From: Snodgrassella gandavensis
Lineage (GTDB): Bacteria; Pseudomonadota; Gammaproteobacteria; Burkholderiales; Neisseriaceae
Direction: 5' to 3'
DNA: 64,000 nt
Assembly: GCF_914768025.1 (NCBI RefSeq)
Contig: NZ_CAJZCE010000005.1
Coordinates: 1-64,000 of the forward strand
Part shown: positions 17,307 to 26,800 of the stretch, piece after piece
How positions within the stretch are numbered: position 1 is the stretch's first letter
How the letters are laid out: the number at the start of each line of letters is the position of its first letter
Made by a program: the position numbers and the translations under genes
The notes under the pieces: model-generated
Databases searched by the model: none
Told to the model about the DNA's origin: nothing
What the model saw: the letters and a program-made list of their open reading frames with translations, nothing else

Positions 17307-17915
17307 TTAACTATACATTCTAGGAAAATACTCGCTGATTTTATCATTATCGAATAATCTATCTTTTGTAAAATCAACTGTATCAGATACAGCAATTGCT
17401 GGCCGCAATTCTTTTATAAAATCTTCGATAGAGGCATAGACTGTGGGGATTAAAAACCTGAAATAATCCCCCATTTTGGTTTTTCCCTTATAGCCGACTA
17501 CAAAATCCTCACCAGGCGTGCAACCTTCTACTGCGTAATAGACAAACAAACCTTTTTGAGCAGGTAAACCCTCATCAGAAATAACATTCTCACGTTTAGA
17601 CTCTTCAAATAATTGTTTCTCAATCTATTTTCTATTCTTATATTCCCTATACTTAAGACCTGAATATAAATCCAATATAGTTTCGCCATGTTTCTTATAT
17701 GAATACTGACTATATATGTCCAAACCTTCGAATATATGTTCCATAAAAGGATCTAATAATGATATTGAATGAGGATTAGATAGTAGAGCCTTAGGCAAAT
17801 CTCCCCAGCAGTTATTCACCATTACTGCAATTTTTCCAAATTTATCCATTGCTGGCCAGAGAAATATTGTTCCAAATTCTGGTTTCCAATTTGCATTTAA
17901 ATCTTCATAACTCAT
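17307..17915 (-). pseudogene. Immunity-like gene split by an in-frame amber stop
   Basis: Two ORF-track entries (17625-17915 and 17307-17549) lie in the same frame and are joined by open sequence (IEKQLFEESKRENVISDEGL). A single TAG at 17625-17627 is the only break in what would be a 202-residue protein. The TTG at 17549 is not a natural start. The first half contains GTIFLWPAMDKFGKIAVMVN and the second GYKGKTKMGDYFRFLIPTVY. Its ATG overlaps the stop of a deaminase-like tail (17912-17965), so it was the immunity partner of that toxin. Family unknown. Confidence 0.7.
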
Positions 17916-17965
17916 TTAAAATTTTCCTCTGGCCATGTTGCTTTACAGTTATTACAAGTATCAGC
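17912..17965 (-). pseudogene. Deaminase-like toxin tail
   Basis: The minus strand reads ADTCNNCKATWPEENFK and a TGA that overlaps the ATG of the next gene (ATGA). The CxxC followed by an aromatic end is like the end of the deaminase tip at 15702-16079 (RCDNCGAMFG). Only 17 codons are left; a TAA lies just before them. Confidence 0.5.
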
Positions 17966-18049
17966 TTATGCTTCTTTATCGTATTTTTTATTATATATAT
18001 TTCTTGTATTCAATGTTTAAGTAAATTTAATCATTAATATTGTAAATAA

Positions 18050-18150
18050 CTTATGAGGAACTAAATAATATGACGCCAATTGAATATAAAACCCTAGAAC
18101 AAGTAGCATAATTTTCTACATCAGTTTTGTACTAACTATGAGGTATTTAC
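18050..18150 (+). mobile_element. IS3-family right-end fragment
   Basis: The plus strand matches bases 10-110 of the window (OrfB C-terminus and right terminal repeat) with scattered changes, ending GAGGTATTTAC. It is in the orientation opposite to the 16037-17224 copy. About 100 bases survive. Confidence 0.75.
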
Positions 18151-18184
18151 AAATCTTTTTCATTTAATTTGACTCTGTTTATGT

Positions 18185-18215
18185 AAAAAGCCCCGAATCA
18201 TGATTCGAGGCTTTT
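18185..18215 (-). terminator. Cassette terminator
   Basis: The hairpin AAAGCCCCGAATCA/TGATTCGAGGCTTT, with T runs on both sides, lies directly after the stop of the immunity gene at 18219. Confidence 0.75.
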
Positions 18216-18218
18216 AAG

Positions 18219-18635
18219 TTAACTCACTATATTTTGGTCAATATCTCCTGTCAGATAAAACTCATTAAAAGCTTTTCTGACTAGAGTAAAATTTTCGCTT
18301 ATAGTTCTATTATCCCATAAGTCACCTTGTAAACTTATCAATCCAGGGGAGCGTGTATCATCCCAAAAGGTTCTTACTTCTACACCATCATCAACTTCCG
18401 GATTTGATTTTCCAAACATAACCAGATATTTTTGTTTTTCTGCATAAAGCGTTAGCCTAAAAGGAATATTACCTTCCTCTTCATTTTGTTCTAAATAAAG
18501 AACACCACTATTTGATACAAATAAATCCAGAGAATTATTTATATCTTCTATTGTCGGATTAAGGTTAACAATACCTGTGTCATTATCATATACCTCACCG
18601 TAAAGGCGTCCATTGAATTTAAATCTATTTACCAT
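18219..18635 (-). CDS. Deaminase immunity protein, orphan copy
   Basis: This 138-aa acidic protein (VNRFKFNGRLYGEVYDNDTG, then EKQKYLVMFGKSNPEVDDGV) is a close paralogue of the 19060-19476 gene. Substitutions cluster at residues 9-22 and 99-118, while the ends are identical. It overlaps the orphan deaminase tip by 7 nt. The pattern is compatible with Imm1-like proteins known beside deaminase toxins, but I am unsure of the family. Confidence 0.75.
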   Translation of the reverse strand: MVNRFKFNGRLYGEVYDNDTGIVNLNPTIEDINNSLDLFVSNSGVLYLEQNEEEGNIPFRLTLYAEKQKYLVMFGKSNPEVDDGVEVRTFWDDTRSPGLISLQGDLWDNRTISENFTLVRKAFNEFYLTGDIDQNIVS

Positions 18636-18946
18636 TTTGGAGTCTCCGTTATCTTAAATCTTGCCATACCAGCTTCCCATTCATATGTTTTATAGGCTGT
18701 TTTTGTCTCTGCAAATATTTTTAATGAGTTAAGTTTTGATGCTTTTGCCATTGTAACTACATCCGTTCGACAATAATCACAAAGATCCTTTCCTGTCACT
18801 TTCATAACTGCATCAGCACCTTTAGTTAATCCCTTATCCGCTGCCTGTTGTAATGCACCTATTTCTGCATGTGCGTTACCCATATGACTATTTGGAAATG
18901 GTCTTCCATCTTTTGATTTCTTATCGCCTATTTTATCTCGTATCAA
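18629..18946 (-). pseudogene. Orphan deaminase toxin tip
   Basis: This 105-aa frame keeps the deaminase zinc motifs, HAEIGALQQA and CDYC. It is nearly the same as the tip of Rhs2 (HAEVGALQQA, CGYC). The repeat continues upstream in frame to about 19010, where the match to Rhs2 stops in front of the next terminator, so no core or signal peptide is attached. It is a silent tip that could be exchanged into Rhs2 by homologous recombination. Confidence 0.75.
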
Positions 18947-19024
18947 AGTTGGTTTGTTAGGATCAGCCTTTCTTTTTGATCGAGCAGCCCGAGCTCTTGG
19001 ATTAGAACTTCATTCTATTTATGT

Positions 19025-19056
19025 AAAAAAGCCTCGAATCATGATTCGAGGCTTTT
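19025..19056 (-). terminator. Cassette terminator behind Rhs2 immunity gene
   Basis: The hairpin AAAGCCTCGAATCA/TGATTCGAGGCTTT lies directly after the stop of the gene at 19060. Confidence 0.75.
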
Positions 19057-19059
19057 AAG

Positions 19060-19476
19060 TTAACTCACTATATTTTGGTCAATATCTCCTGTCAGATAAA
19101 ACTCATTAAAAGCTTTTCTGACCAAGGAAAAATCTTCAGTGATTATTGAATTATCCCATAAATCCCCCAAGAGATATAATTCTCCTGGCGTACGCGTATT
19201 ATCATAAAAAGTTCTTACTTCTACACCATCATCAACTTCCGGATTTGATTTTCCAAACATAACCAGATATTTTTGTTTTTCTGCATAAAGCGTTAACCTA
19301 AAAGGAATATTACCTTCCTCTTTATTTTGTTCTAAATCTAGAACGCCAGTATTTGATACAAATAAATCCAGAGAATTATTTATATCTTCTATTGTCGGAT
19401 TAAGGTTAACAATACTTTTATCATAATCATATATCCTACCATAAAACGTTCCATTAAATTTAAATCTATTTACCAT
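19060..19476 (-). CDS. Immunity protein for the Rhs2 deaminase tip
   Basis: This 138-aa protein overlaps the end of Rhs2 by 7 nt, so it is translated with the toxin. It is a paralogue of the 18219 gene and differs mainly at the segments FYGRIYDYDKSIV and YDNTRTPGELYLLGD. An acidic, soluble protein expected to bind and block the deaminase in the cytoplasm. The family could be Imm1-like; not certain. Confidence 0.8.
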   Translation of the reverse strand: MVNRFKFNGTFYGRIYDYDKSIVNLNPTIEDINNSLDLFVSNTGVLDLEQNKEEGNIPFRLTLYAEKQKYLVMFGKSNPEVDDGVEVRTFYDNTRTPGELYLLGDLWDNSIITEDFSLVRKAFNEFYLTGDIDQNIVS

Positions 19477-22400
19477 TTTGGAGTCTCCGTTATCTTAAAT
19501 CTTGCCATACCAGCTTCCCATTCATACAATTTATAAGACTTGTCAGTCTCTGCATATATTTTCAATGAGTTAAGTTTTGATGCTTTTGCCATTGCAACTA
19601 TATCCGTTTGACAATAACCACAAACATCTTTTCCTGTCACTTTCATAACTGCATCAGCACCTTCAGTTAAGCCTTTATTCGCAGCCTGTTGTAATGCACC
19701 TACTTCTGCATGTGCGTTACCCATATGACTATTTGGAAATGGTCTTCCATCTTTTGATTTCTTATCGCCTATTTTATCTCGTATCAAAGTTGGTTTATTA
19801 GGATCAGCCTTTCTTTTTGATCGAGCAGCCCGAGCTCCTGGATTATAATCTTTAAATGTTCTACCACCAATTTTTAATTCAGCTGTAACAATAGGTTTTC
19901 TTGCAGCCTTAGCAGCTTTGTATGCAGTTACGTATGGAGAAAGCTTTTTAACAACATACCCAGCGCCTTTAGTAATGCCTTTTTCAACAAATTTAAAGCC
20001 TACCATTACACCGGCAACCTGACCTACATTATACCAACCTGAACAGTCATCAACACTACCTATATCATATTCTTTTCTAATCCATTTGGTTGCTCCTAAT
20101 GATACTACGTCGCCAAATCCCGCAGAGAAGTTACTTGCATCATCAATAAAATGAGGCCATGAATACAACCCATACGGATCCATGTATATTAATGGATTGG
20201 CATTAGCATAGCCATACAGATTCAGTCCACCTATCACCCCTAGTGGATCAGCTTCTATATAGCGACCTGTTTGCGGGTTATAGTGTCTGGCTAGGTTGTA
20301 ATATAAGCCGCTTTCCTGATCATAATACTGTCCTGGCTGGCGCAAATTCAGGGTAATCTGGTTATCTGGATCCAGTTGGGTATTACCAAAGGCATCGGCA
20401 ATGCCTTTCCATGTCTGCTGCCCTCTTGAATTTACTGCCAGCTGCGGAGTACCCAGATAATCGGTTATCAGGTAGTGATAGTCTGCGTTTTTTAAGGTTT
20501 GGTTATTGTCCAGACTGGCCTGCCACAATGGGCTGCTTCCCCATACGGTATCCGGCATCCAGCCATACGCTACCTGCATTGTGCCATTCTGATCCAGCTC
20601 GCCTATCAGGCCTTCATCGCTATACAGGTAATAGGTAGTTTCGCCATTTACTGTTTTGCTGATGCGGCGGCCAAACGGGTCGTACTGGTAGTGTGCTTTT
20701 TCTGTATCATCGTCCTGAATGCTGATCAATTGATTGATACTATCGTACTGATAGCTGCGCTGTTTACCATTTAGCTGTTCGCTAATTAAGTTGCCGGTGG
20801 CATCATAGCTCAGTGCTGTCTGCTGCTTACCCGCGCCCCATTGGACTAGCTGACCATTGCTGTTGTATTGCCATTCTCCTGTTTGATGAGCGCTACCGGT
20901 ACGATTACCGGTGGCATCATAGCTATAGGATTCTACCGGCAAGCCTTTTCGTTGCAGGCTTTGATCTGGGTTGACTTGTGTTAAGCGATCCAATGCATCG
21001 TAGCGATAATCGATAATACCTTGTTCAGTATTACTCTGAATAATATTGCCAGATTTGTCGTACTGATAATCACGCTGGAGCAGAACTTTGTTATCTGCAT
21101 TGGTAACCCGTATACTCAGTGGCTGCTGTAATGCGGTATAGGTCATGCTGGTTTTGCTGCCCGGAGCGGTAATGCTTTCAGGCTGATTCCAGCGATAACT
21201 ATCCCAGGTTATTTGTTCGCCATTGGGTAGCTGTACTTGTTGCAGTTGTCCTTGTGCATAATGATATTGAACTACGCTGTTATCTGGATAGGTAATGCTG
21301 GCCAGATTGCCATCAGCATCATAGCTATACTGCAATTCTTTGCTTATTTTTTGGTTATTGCTCTGATAGGTAATGGTTTCTTTGATTCTGCGACCAAGTT
21401 TGTCCAGTACGTAGTTAAAGCTGCTTTGGGTATCGCCAACCTGGTTCACACCGGTAAGCTGGCCGGCATCGTTGTAACTATAGGTGATGCGCTGTTCAGC
21501 AGTAGTCTGGCCTTTGGCAAAATAGCTTTCTTCAATCAGGTTGCCTGTTTGATCATATTGATAATGTATTTCGTTACCATTGGCATCTTTCTGAGCAATA
21601 AGCTGATCAACAGTGTTGTAAATATATTCTGTCTGATTACCTGATGCTCCTGTTTCTTTAATCAGGTTACCATTGTTGTCATAGCTGAATGTGTAGCTAC
21701 GGCCGCCTGGATCAGTAATACTCTCCAGATTGCCCATTTCATCCCAGCTATTGCTGATTTCTCCACCCAGTGCATCTATGGTTTTGATGATATTGCCATA
21801 GGCGTCATAACGAGCCATGAAAGTACTGCCATCGGGATTGGTAATACTAGCTGGCAGTCCTTGCTCGTTATAACTGATGCTGGTCATCAAACTGATATTG
21901 TTATCCAGTACCTGACTGACACTGGTGGGTAGGCCTATGGTATTGTAGTTATATGTTTCGGTGTAGGTTGGATACAGGGTTTTAACAATCAGGCCGTCCA
22001 GACCACTGCCTTTGTTGCCATACTCTACGGATGTGATGTTTCCGGCACTATCTTGTTGGCTTTTGGGTCTGCCCTGTTTATCGTAGCTTTGTTTAATTTC
22101 CAAACCAGACGGCGATATAACACTAACTGGATTTCCGGCCAGATCATAGTTATAGGTGTAGGTCTGATTCAGTGCATCAGTAGCCTTGACCTGCCAGCCC
22201 TGACTATTGTACTGATAGCTGTAATTGGTGGTATTACCCATTGAATCTGTTATCTGAGTAATCCGCCCTAGGGCATCACTAGTATATTTTGTTATCCGTC
22301 CCTGTGGGTCGATAGCTTGCTCGGGAATACCAGCTGCATTGTAGTTTAGTTGCCAAATATTATTTGCTGGTGTTTTAACACTGGTTACTTGTCCCTGAAC

Positions 22401-23834
22401 ATTGTGGGTAAATTGATAGGTATTACCGTTAGCATCGGTGTAACTGCTAATATTTCCATATTTATCCAAGGTTTGTTGCAAATTTATTATCTGCTTTTTA
22501 CCAGATTTTATGCCATTAGCTTGACCATACTGATCATACTCCCACGATATGATGCGCTGTTCTGGTTTTCCTTTCGCCTGAATAATTTGAGTTACTTTAT
22601 TTTGATCGTTATATTGCAATTCAGTTACATTACCACCAGCATCGATATGCTTAGTTAACATACCTTTAGTGTTGTACTGGTAATTTTCTGTGCTGCCATC
22701 TGCTGCAATAATTTTGATTGGACGTTCTTCACTATCTTTTTGAACAATAGTTGCAATACCACGTTCATTAAAAATTTTTACCTGATTGGTAGCAGTATCC
22801 TGTTCATAGCGCAGCTTAAGTTCGTTATTAACAGTTTTCGATAACTGGCGACCTTGTGAATCAAATACATTTACTGTTTTAATACCGAGTGGATCAGTAA
22901 CGGTAATGGTGTACTGTTTGTTAACACGGTTATATTCGGTGTTATATACAGTTACTGCACCAGTTTTCGCTGTAATTTTGCCTACCCGCGCCAGTTTGTT
23001 TTCATGATCAGCCGCACTGGTGTTGACTACGGTGCTTTGGGATATTTTGCCTCCATTTCTGCCACTATCCATAAACATATGAAGTGACGGGACTGATAAA
23101 ACATAATCAATTTTGGTGATGCCGCCATCGGGTTCGGTTTTGCTATTGAGTTGGCCGTTTTTATCGTAACCATACTTCCACACATTACCCATGACATCAG
23201 TAACTTTGGTCAGCTGGTCACCAGACCAGCTATAGCTAACGCTACGCCCACTGCGGTCGGTGGCTTTGATCAGGTGTTCCTTATTATCATAGTCAAGACT
23301 ATAAACCAGCTCACCGTTGTGGTCTTTAATGGCTTTGCGCCGGCCATCTTTATCCAGCTCAAAGCTGACTTTAACATTACTGGCATTGCCATAGTCCAGT
23401 GGCCGCCCTTTGCTGTCATAGTTAATCCAGTTTCCCAGCATATCTGTCCAGCGCCAGCCACTATCAGTTTTTCTGATTGATACCTGATGGAAGGTATATA
23501 GATCAGCCGTCCCACTGCGCTGGTATAGCGTACCGGCACGGTCGATGGTTTTGACGCTATTATCGAGAGGATCGAGCACAAAGCGCAGTTCTGCCCACGC
23601 CGGATTCAGATACCAGCGTCCATTTTCCCAGGTACGCTTTAACTTTACCTCACCACCAAGTACTTTAACCCGCATATCCACGGTATTTTCAGTGTATTCA
23701 GTATTTGGTAATCTGACACTGGCATAGGCTATTTGTGACAGTGTTATAAGCAGCATAATAATGAAACTGCCGGTAATACTAAGCAGCTTATCGACCGCCC
23801 TGATTCGGTGGCGTTTTGTATTTTTTATTTTCAT
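19470..23834 (-). CDS. Full-length Rhs/YD-repeat toxin with deaminase tip (Rhs2)
   Basis: This 1454-aa protein has a signal peptide at residues 1-38 (FIIMLLITLSQIAYA) with cleavage likely after AYA. The N-terminal domain is shared with Rhs1, then come many YD repeats and the core end DPLGVIGGLNLYGYANANP. A pre-toxin domain (FSAGFGDVVSLGATKWIRKE) and a C-terminal cytidine-deaminase-type toxin with HAEV and CGYC zinc motifs complete it. The predicted activity is base deamination in a target cell. There is no PAAR or VgrG part. It is fourth-to-last in an apparent operon: rhodanese, Ig-like protein, Rhs2, immunity. The core is visibly more diverged from Rhs1 than the Rhs1-type fragments are from each other. 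Confidence 0.9.
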   Translation of the reverse strand: MKIKNTKRHRIRAVDKLLSITGSFIIMLLITLSQIAYASVRLPNTEYTENTVDMRVKVLGGEVKLKRTWENGRWYLNPAWAELRFVLDPLDNSVKTIDRAGTLYQRSGTADLYTFHQVSIRKTDSGWRWTDMLGNWINYDSKGRPLDYGNASNVKVSFELDKDGRRKAIKDHNGELVYSLDYDNKEHLIKATDRSGRSVSYSWSGDQLTKVTDVMGNVWKYGYDKNGQLNSKTEPDGGITKIDYVLSVPSLHMFMDSGRNGGKISQSTVVNTSAADHENKLARVGKITAKTGAVTVYNTEYNRVNKQYTITVTDPLGIKTVNVFDSQGRQLSKTVNNELKLRYEQDTATNQVKIFNERGIATIVQKDSEERPIKIIAADGSTENYQYNTKGMLTKHIDAGGNVTELQYNDQNKVTQIIQAKGKPEQRIISWEYDQYGQANGIKSGKKQIINLQQTLDKYGNISSYTDANGNTYQFTHNVQGQVTSVKTPANNIWQLNYNAAGIPEQAIDPQGRITKYTSDALGRITQITDSMGNTTNYSYQYNSQGWQVKATDALNQTYTYNYDLAGNPVSVISPSGLEIKQSYDKQGRPKSQQDSAGNITSVEYGNKGSGLDGLIVKTLYPTYTETYNYNTIGLPTSVSQVLDNNISLMTSISYNEQGLPASITNPDGSTFMARYDAYGNIIKTIDALGGEISNSWDEMGNLESITDPGGRSYTFSYDNNGNLIKETGASGNQTEYIYNTVDQLIAQKDANGNEIHYQYDQTGNLIEESYFAKGQTTAEQRITYSYNDAGQLTGVNQVGDTQSSFNYVLDKLGRRIKETITYQSNNQKISKELQYSYDADGNLASITYPDNSVVQYHYAQGQLQQVQLPNGEQITWDSYRWNQPESITAPGSKTSMTYTALQQPLSIRVTNADNKVLLQRDYQYDKSGNIIQSNTEQGIIDYRYDALDRLTQVNPDQSLQRKGLPVESYSYDATGNRTGSAHQTGEWQYNSNGQLVQWGAGKQQTALSYDATGNLISEQLNGKQRSYQYDSINQLISIQDDDTEKAHYQYDPFGRRISKTVNGETTYYLYSDEGLIGELDQNGTMQVAYGWMPDTVWGSSPLWQASLDNNQTLKNADYHYLITDYLGTPQLAVNSRGQQTWKGIADAFGNTQLDPDNQITLNLRQPGQYYDQESGLYYNLARHYNPQTGRYIEADPLGVIGGLNLYGYANANPLIYMDPYGLYSWPHFIDDASNFSAGFGDVVSLGATKWIRKEYDIGSVDDCSGWYNVGQVAGVMVGFKFVEKGITKGAGYVVKKLSPYVTAYKAAKAARKPIVTAELKIGGRTFKDYNPGARAARSKRKADPNKPTLIRDKIGDKKSKDGRPFPNSHMGNAHAEVGALQQAANKGLTEGADAVMKVTGKDVCGYCQTDIVAMAKASKLNSLKIYAETDKSYKLYEWEAGMARFKITETPKW

Positions 23835-23882
23835 ATTATGTCCTTTGGTTTAAATAATTAAATTTGGTTTTATTTGCAGTTA

Positions 23883-26800
23883 TTAACATCCGCCATTACT
23901 GGCTCCATCGCTAGCGCAAGGTGCATCAGGTGTACAGCCTGGAGTAATAGGCATTGCTGATGGTGAACCGGCCCCACTGCTACCAAAGCTGCCGCCACCA
24001 CCGCCTAGTGAACCACCGCCAGCCCAACCCCAGCTGGTATTTTTGGTAGAACATTTTTTACCGGTGTACTGATAAAAACGTCCGCTGCTGCTGCCTTTGG
24101 AAATGTCACCAGTGGGGCACTCACTTTGGTGTGTTTCTTGATAGCTGGCTTCGTAAGAAGTACAGTCATCGTTATCATCCGCTGGTGCTGAGCGTAATAA
24201 ACTTGCCTTTGGGCTGGTTCTGGTTTGTGCAGATGCCGACTGTTTGGGATCCAGAGCGGTTACTTTATAGGAAATAACTACTTTTTCTTTTGGCTTGAGT
24301 ACGCTGGGCACTTCCCCAAAAAATTCATACTTAAATCTGGAATCTGTTTTAGGCAGATTTAAAACAACATTATCGGCCTGTACTAATCCATAGTTACTTA
24401 CTGTAATCTGGCCAGTTTTTTCTTCGCCAACCTGCATACCACCAAGGTTGATGGATAGTGGCTCCAGCAGGATTACCGGTGCTGGTACCTGTGTATTAAA
24501 GGAGGCGTTCACATTAATGTCATAGACATCTTTTATGGTGGTTTCGGTTACATTAAACTCGACATTTATTGTTTGATATTCCAGAAAAACGTGCTGGTTA
24601 GTGGTGCTGTCGGGCTGAATAACTATACGGCCGCTGGCATCCATATGATTGGGTGCACTAACGCGGTAGCGGTAGATACCTGCTGGCAATTTACTTAATG
24701 AAGCAATACCATCTTTATCGGTATTGAGGGTATACTGTTCAGTTAGTACGCTATCATTCTGCAATTTGATGGTTGCCCCTTTAACGCCTTTAATCAGCTG
24801 GCCTTGTGCATCCAGTGTAGCGGTATAAATATCAGCCACATCAAACTGGACAATGCCCTGTCCACTCTGGGTAACAGAGATGCTTACCGGAATGGTGCCG
24901 GAAAGTTTGCCGCCTGTAGACACTCTGATGATAAAGTTGTAGATGCCATCTGCAATGCTGTTATCTGGTTGTGCCATGATTTGCACGGGTACTTTTTCAT
25001 CTACCGCAATGGCATCAATATTTTTATCACTGGCAATAAATACCCAGCTCGGTGCAGGATTACCCTGTTTATCTACCAGCTCTATCTGAACATTTTCAGC
25101 TTTCGCCAAACCTTTATTGCCTACGCTGACATTGGCTGTGGTACTTGTATTCTGCTGTAAGCCAGTCTGGATATAGCTTGGAGATGCATACAGATCGGGC
25201 ATGGGCTGGCCAAGCTGATAATTAATCTGTAATTTACCCCGTACCAGATCACCTGAATCTTCGGCGAAAGCAACCAGATACAAGCTACCTTTTTCGGCAG
25301 CATTGTTATCCGCAGTAAATTTAATCGTTGTAGTGCGGCTTTGGCCGGGCGCAATATCTACTGCTTCAGACTGGATATTAATGCCCTGTGGCAATACACC
25401 ATCTGGCTGATTTTCAGGTGCAAGCACCCAGCGCAATTTTTTCGCACCGGTACTGGCTGTAGCATTAATCTGTATCGGTGTGGTAATGGTACGCGGAGCT
25501 TTGAGCTGATAGCCCTGAATATTAAAGGCAACCCGGTTAATGGCAAAGCTGCCCTGATGGGTAACAGTTTTTTCGTCAGGATGAATAATGCCTACCTGAT
25601 AAGTTCCCGTATCAGACTCTTGAGGAGTAAAGGTATAGGAAAAATGGCCAGTTTCATCTGTGGCAACTGCAATTTTTCGCTCAAAGCCTTTTACATTCAA
25701 TACCAGCTTCAGTGGAACACTGGCTGCAGCCGTATTATCAGCACGATACAGTGCCTGACCAGCAATGGTAACTGGCTGCGGACCATAGCTAACAGCCGGG
25801 CTGATTGTAGTAATTTTACCGGTATAAGGTGTAGGTGGTGGTGCCGGCGGTTCTATTTTGACCTTGACGGTGCGTGTACTGGTAACTATTTTGCCGCTGG
25901 TATTGGTGACTTTTGCCGTTAGTTTATGGCTACCGTTGTCCTGCATGGTAAGTGGCCAGTGTGCCTGATAGGGGCGTTCTGTCAGTGTGGCAAAGCGTTT
26001 GTCATCAACCAGCAGCTCAACTTTTTCGATACCCAGTTCGTCTGCTGCATCTACCTGAATATCTACCGGAGCGGCAAGGGTTTGATTATCGCCGGGTGTG
26101 GTAATCATGCCTGTGGGTATTGGCAAGGCAAAATCAAATGTTACTGCTGCACTGGGCTCACTGCGGCCATAATTATTTTGCCCGATAGCATGCAAGCGGT
26201 AACTGCCCTCTTTGCTTAACTGGATATCCTGATTAAAATAGCCTTGGGTATTCACAGCTACAGGCTGGCCAACCGGTTGGTCATTCAGATATAACTGCAC
26301 TTTACTACCCGATTCGGCTGTACCCTGAACCTTTAATTGGGCGGTTTTAACCTTTGTCTGGGTAACCGGACTGATCAGTACTGGCGGTGTAACCACAATA
26401 GCCGCTGCCTGAGTGTAGTCAGAGATGTTACCGGCTTTATCAACTGCATTCAGGCGGGCATATAACGAACCAGTAGATGGCATATTATCAATCTGCACAC
26501 TATTGGCTTGAACATTAATATCCTGATCCACCAATGGCTGATTAAAATCAGGATTATTTGCTATCTGTAGGTGTACTGAAGCAATCCCACTCAGGTTATC
26601 GCTGCTGTTGTAACCAATTCGCACCGCATTCTCATTGACGCGATTAAATTTATTCAGTTCAACAACTGGCTTGGTAGTATCAATCGTTGTGGTGCCAGAT
26701 CGTGCAGACCATGGCTCCCATGTATCGCCGTTATTAATACTTCCTCTTACTCGGGCACGATAAGATTTGCCATTCTGTAAACCATCATTGAAAGTAAACT

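Larger units (their letters stand above)
18173..19852. repeat. Tandem direct duplication of a deaminase-tip/immunity cassette
   Basis: Bases 18173-19013 and 19014-19852 are direct repeats of about 840 bases. Each holds a terminator, an immunity gene and the deaminase tip. The inner unit is still attached to the Rhs2 core; the outer unit ends at the tip boundary (GAGCTC.TGGATTA). The immunity genes differ in clusters while the tips are nearly the same. Confidence 0.85.
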
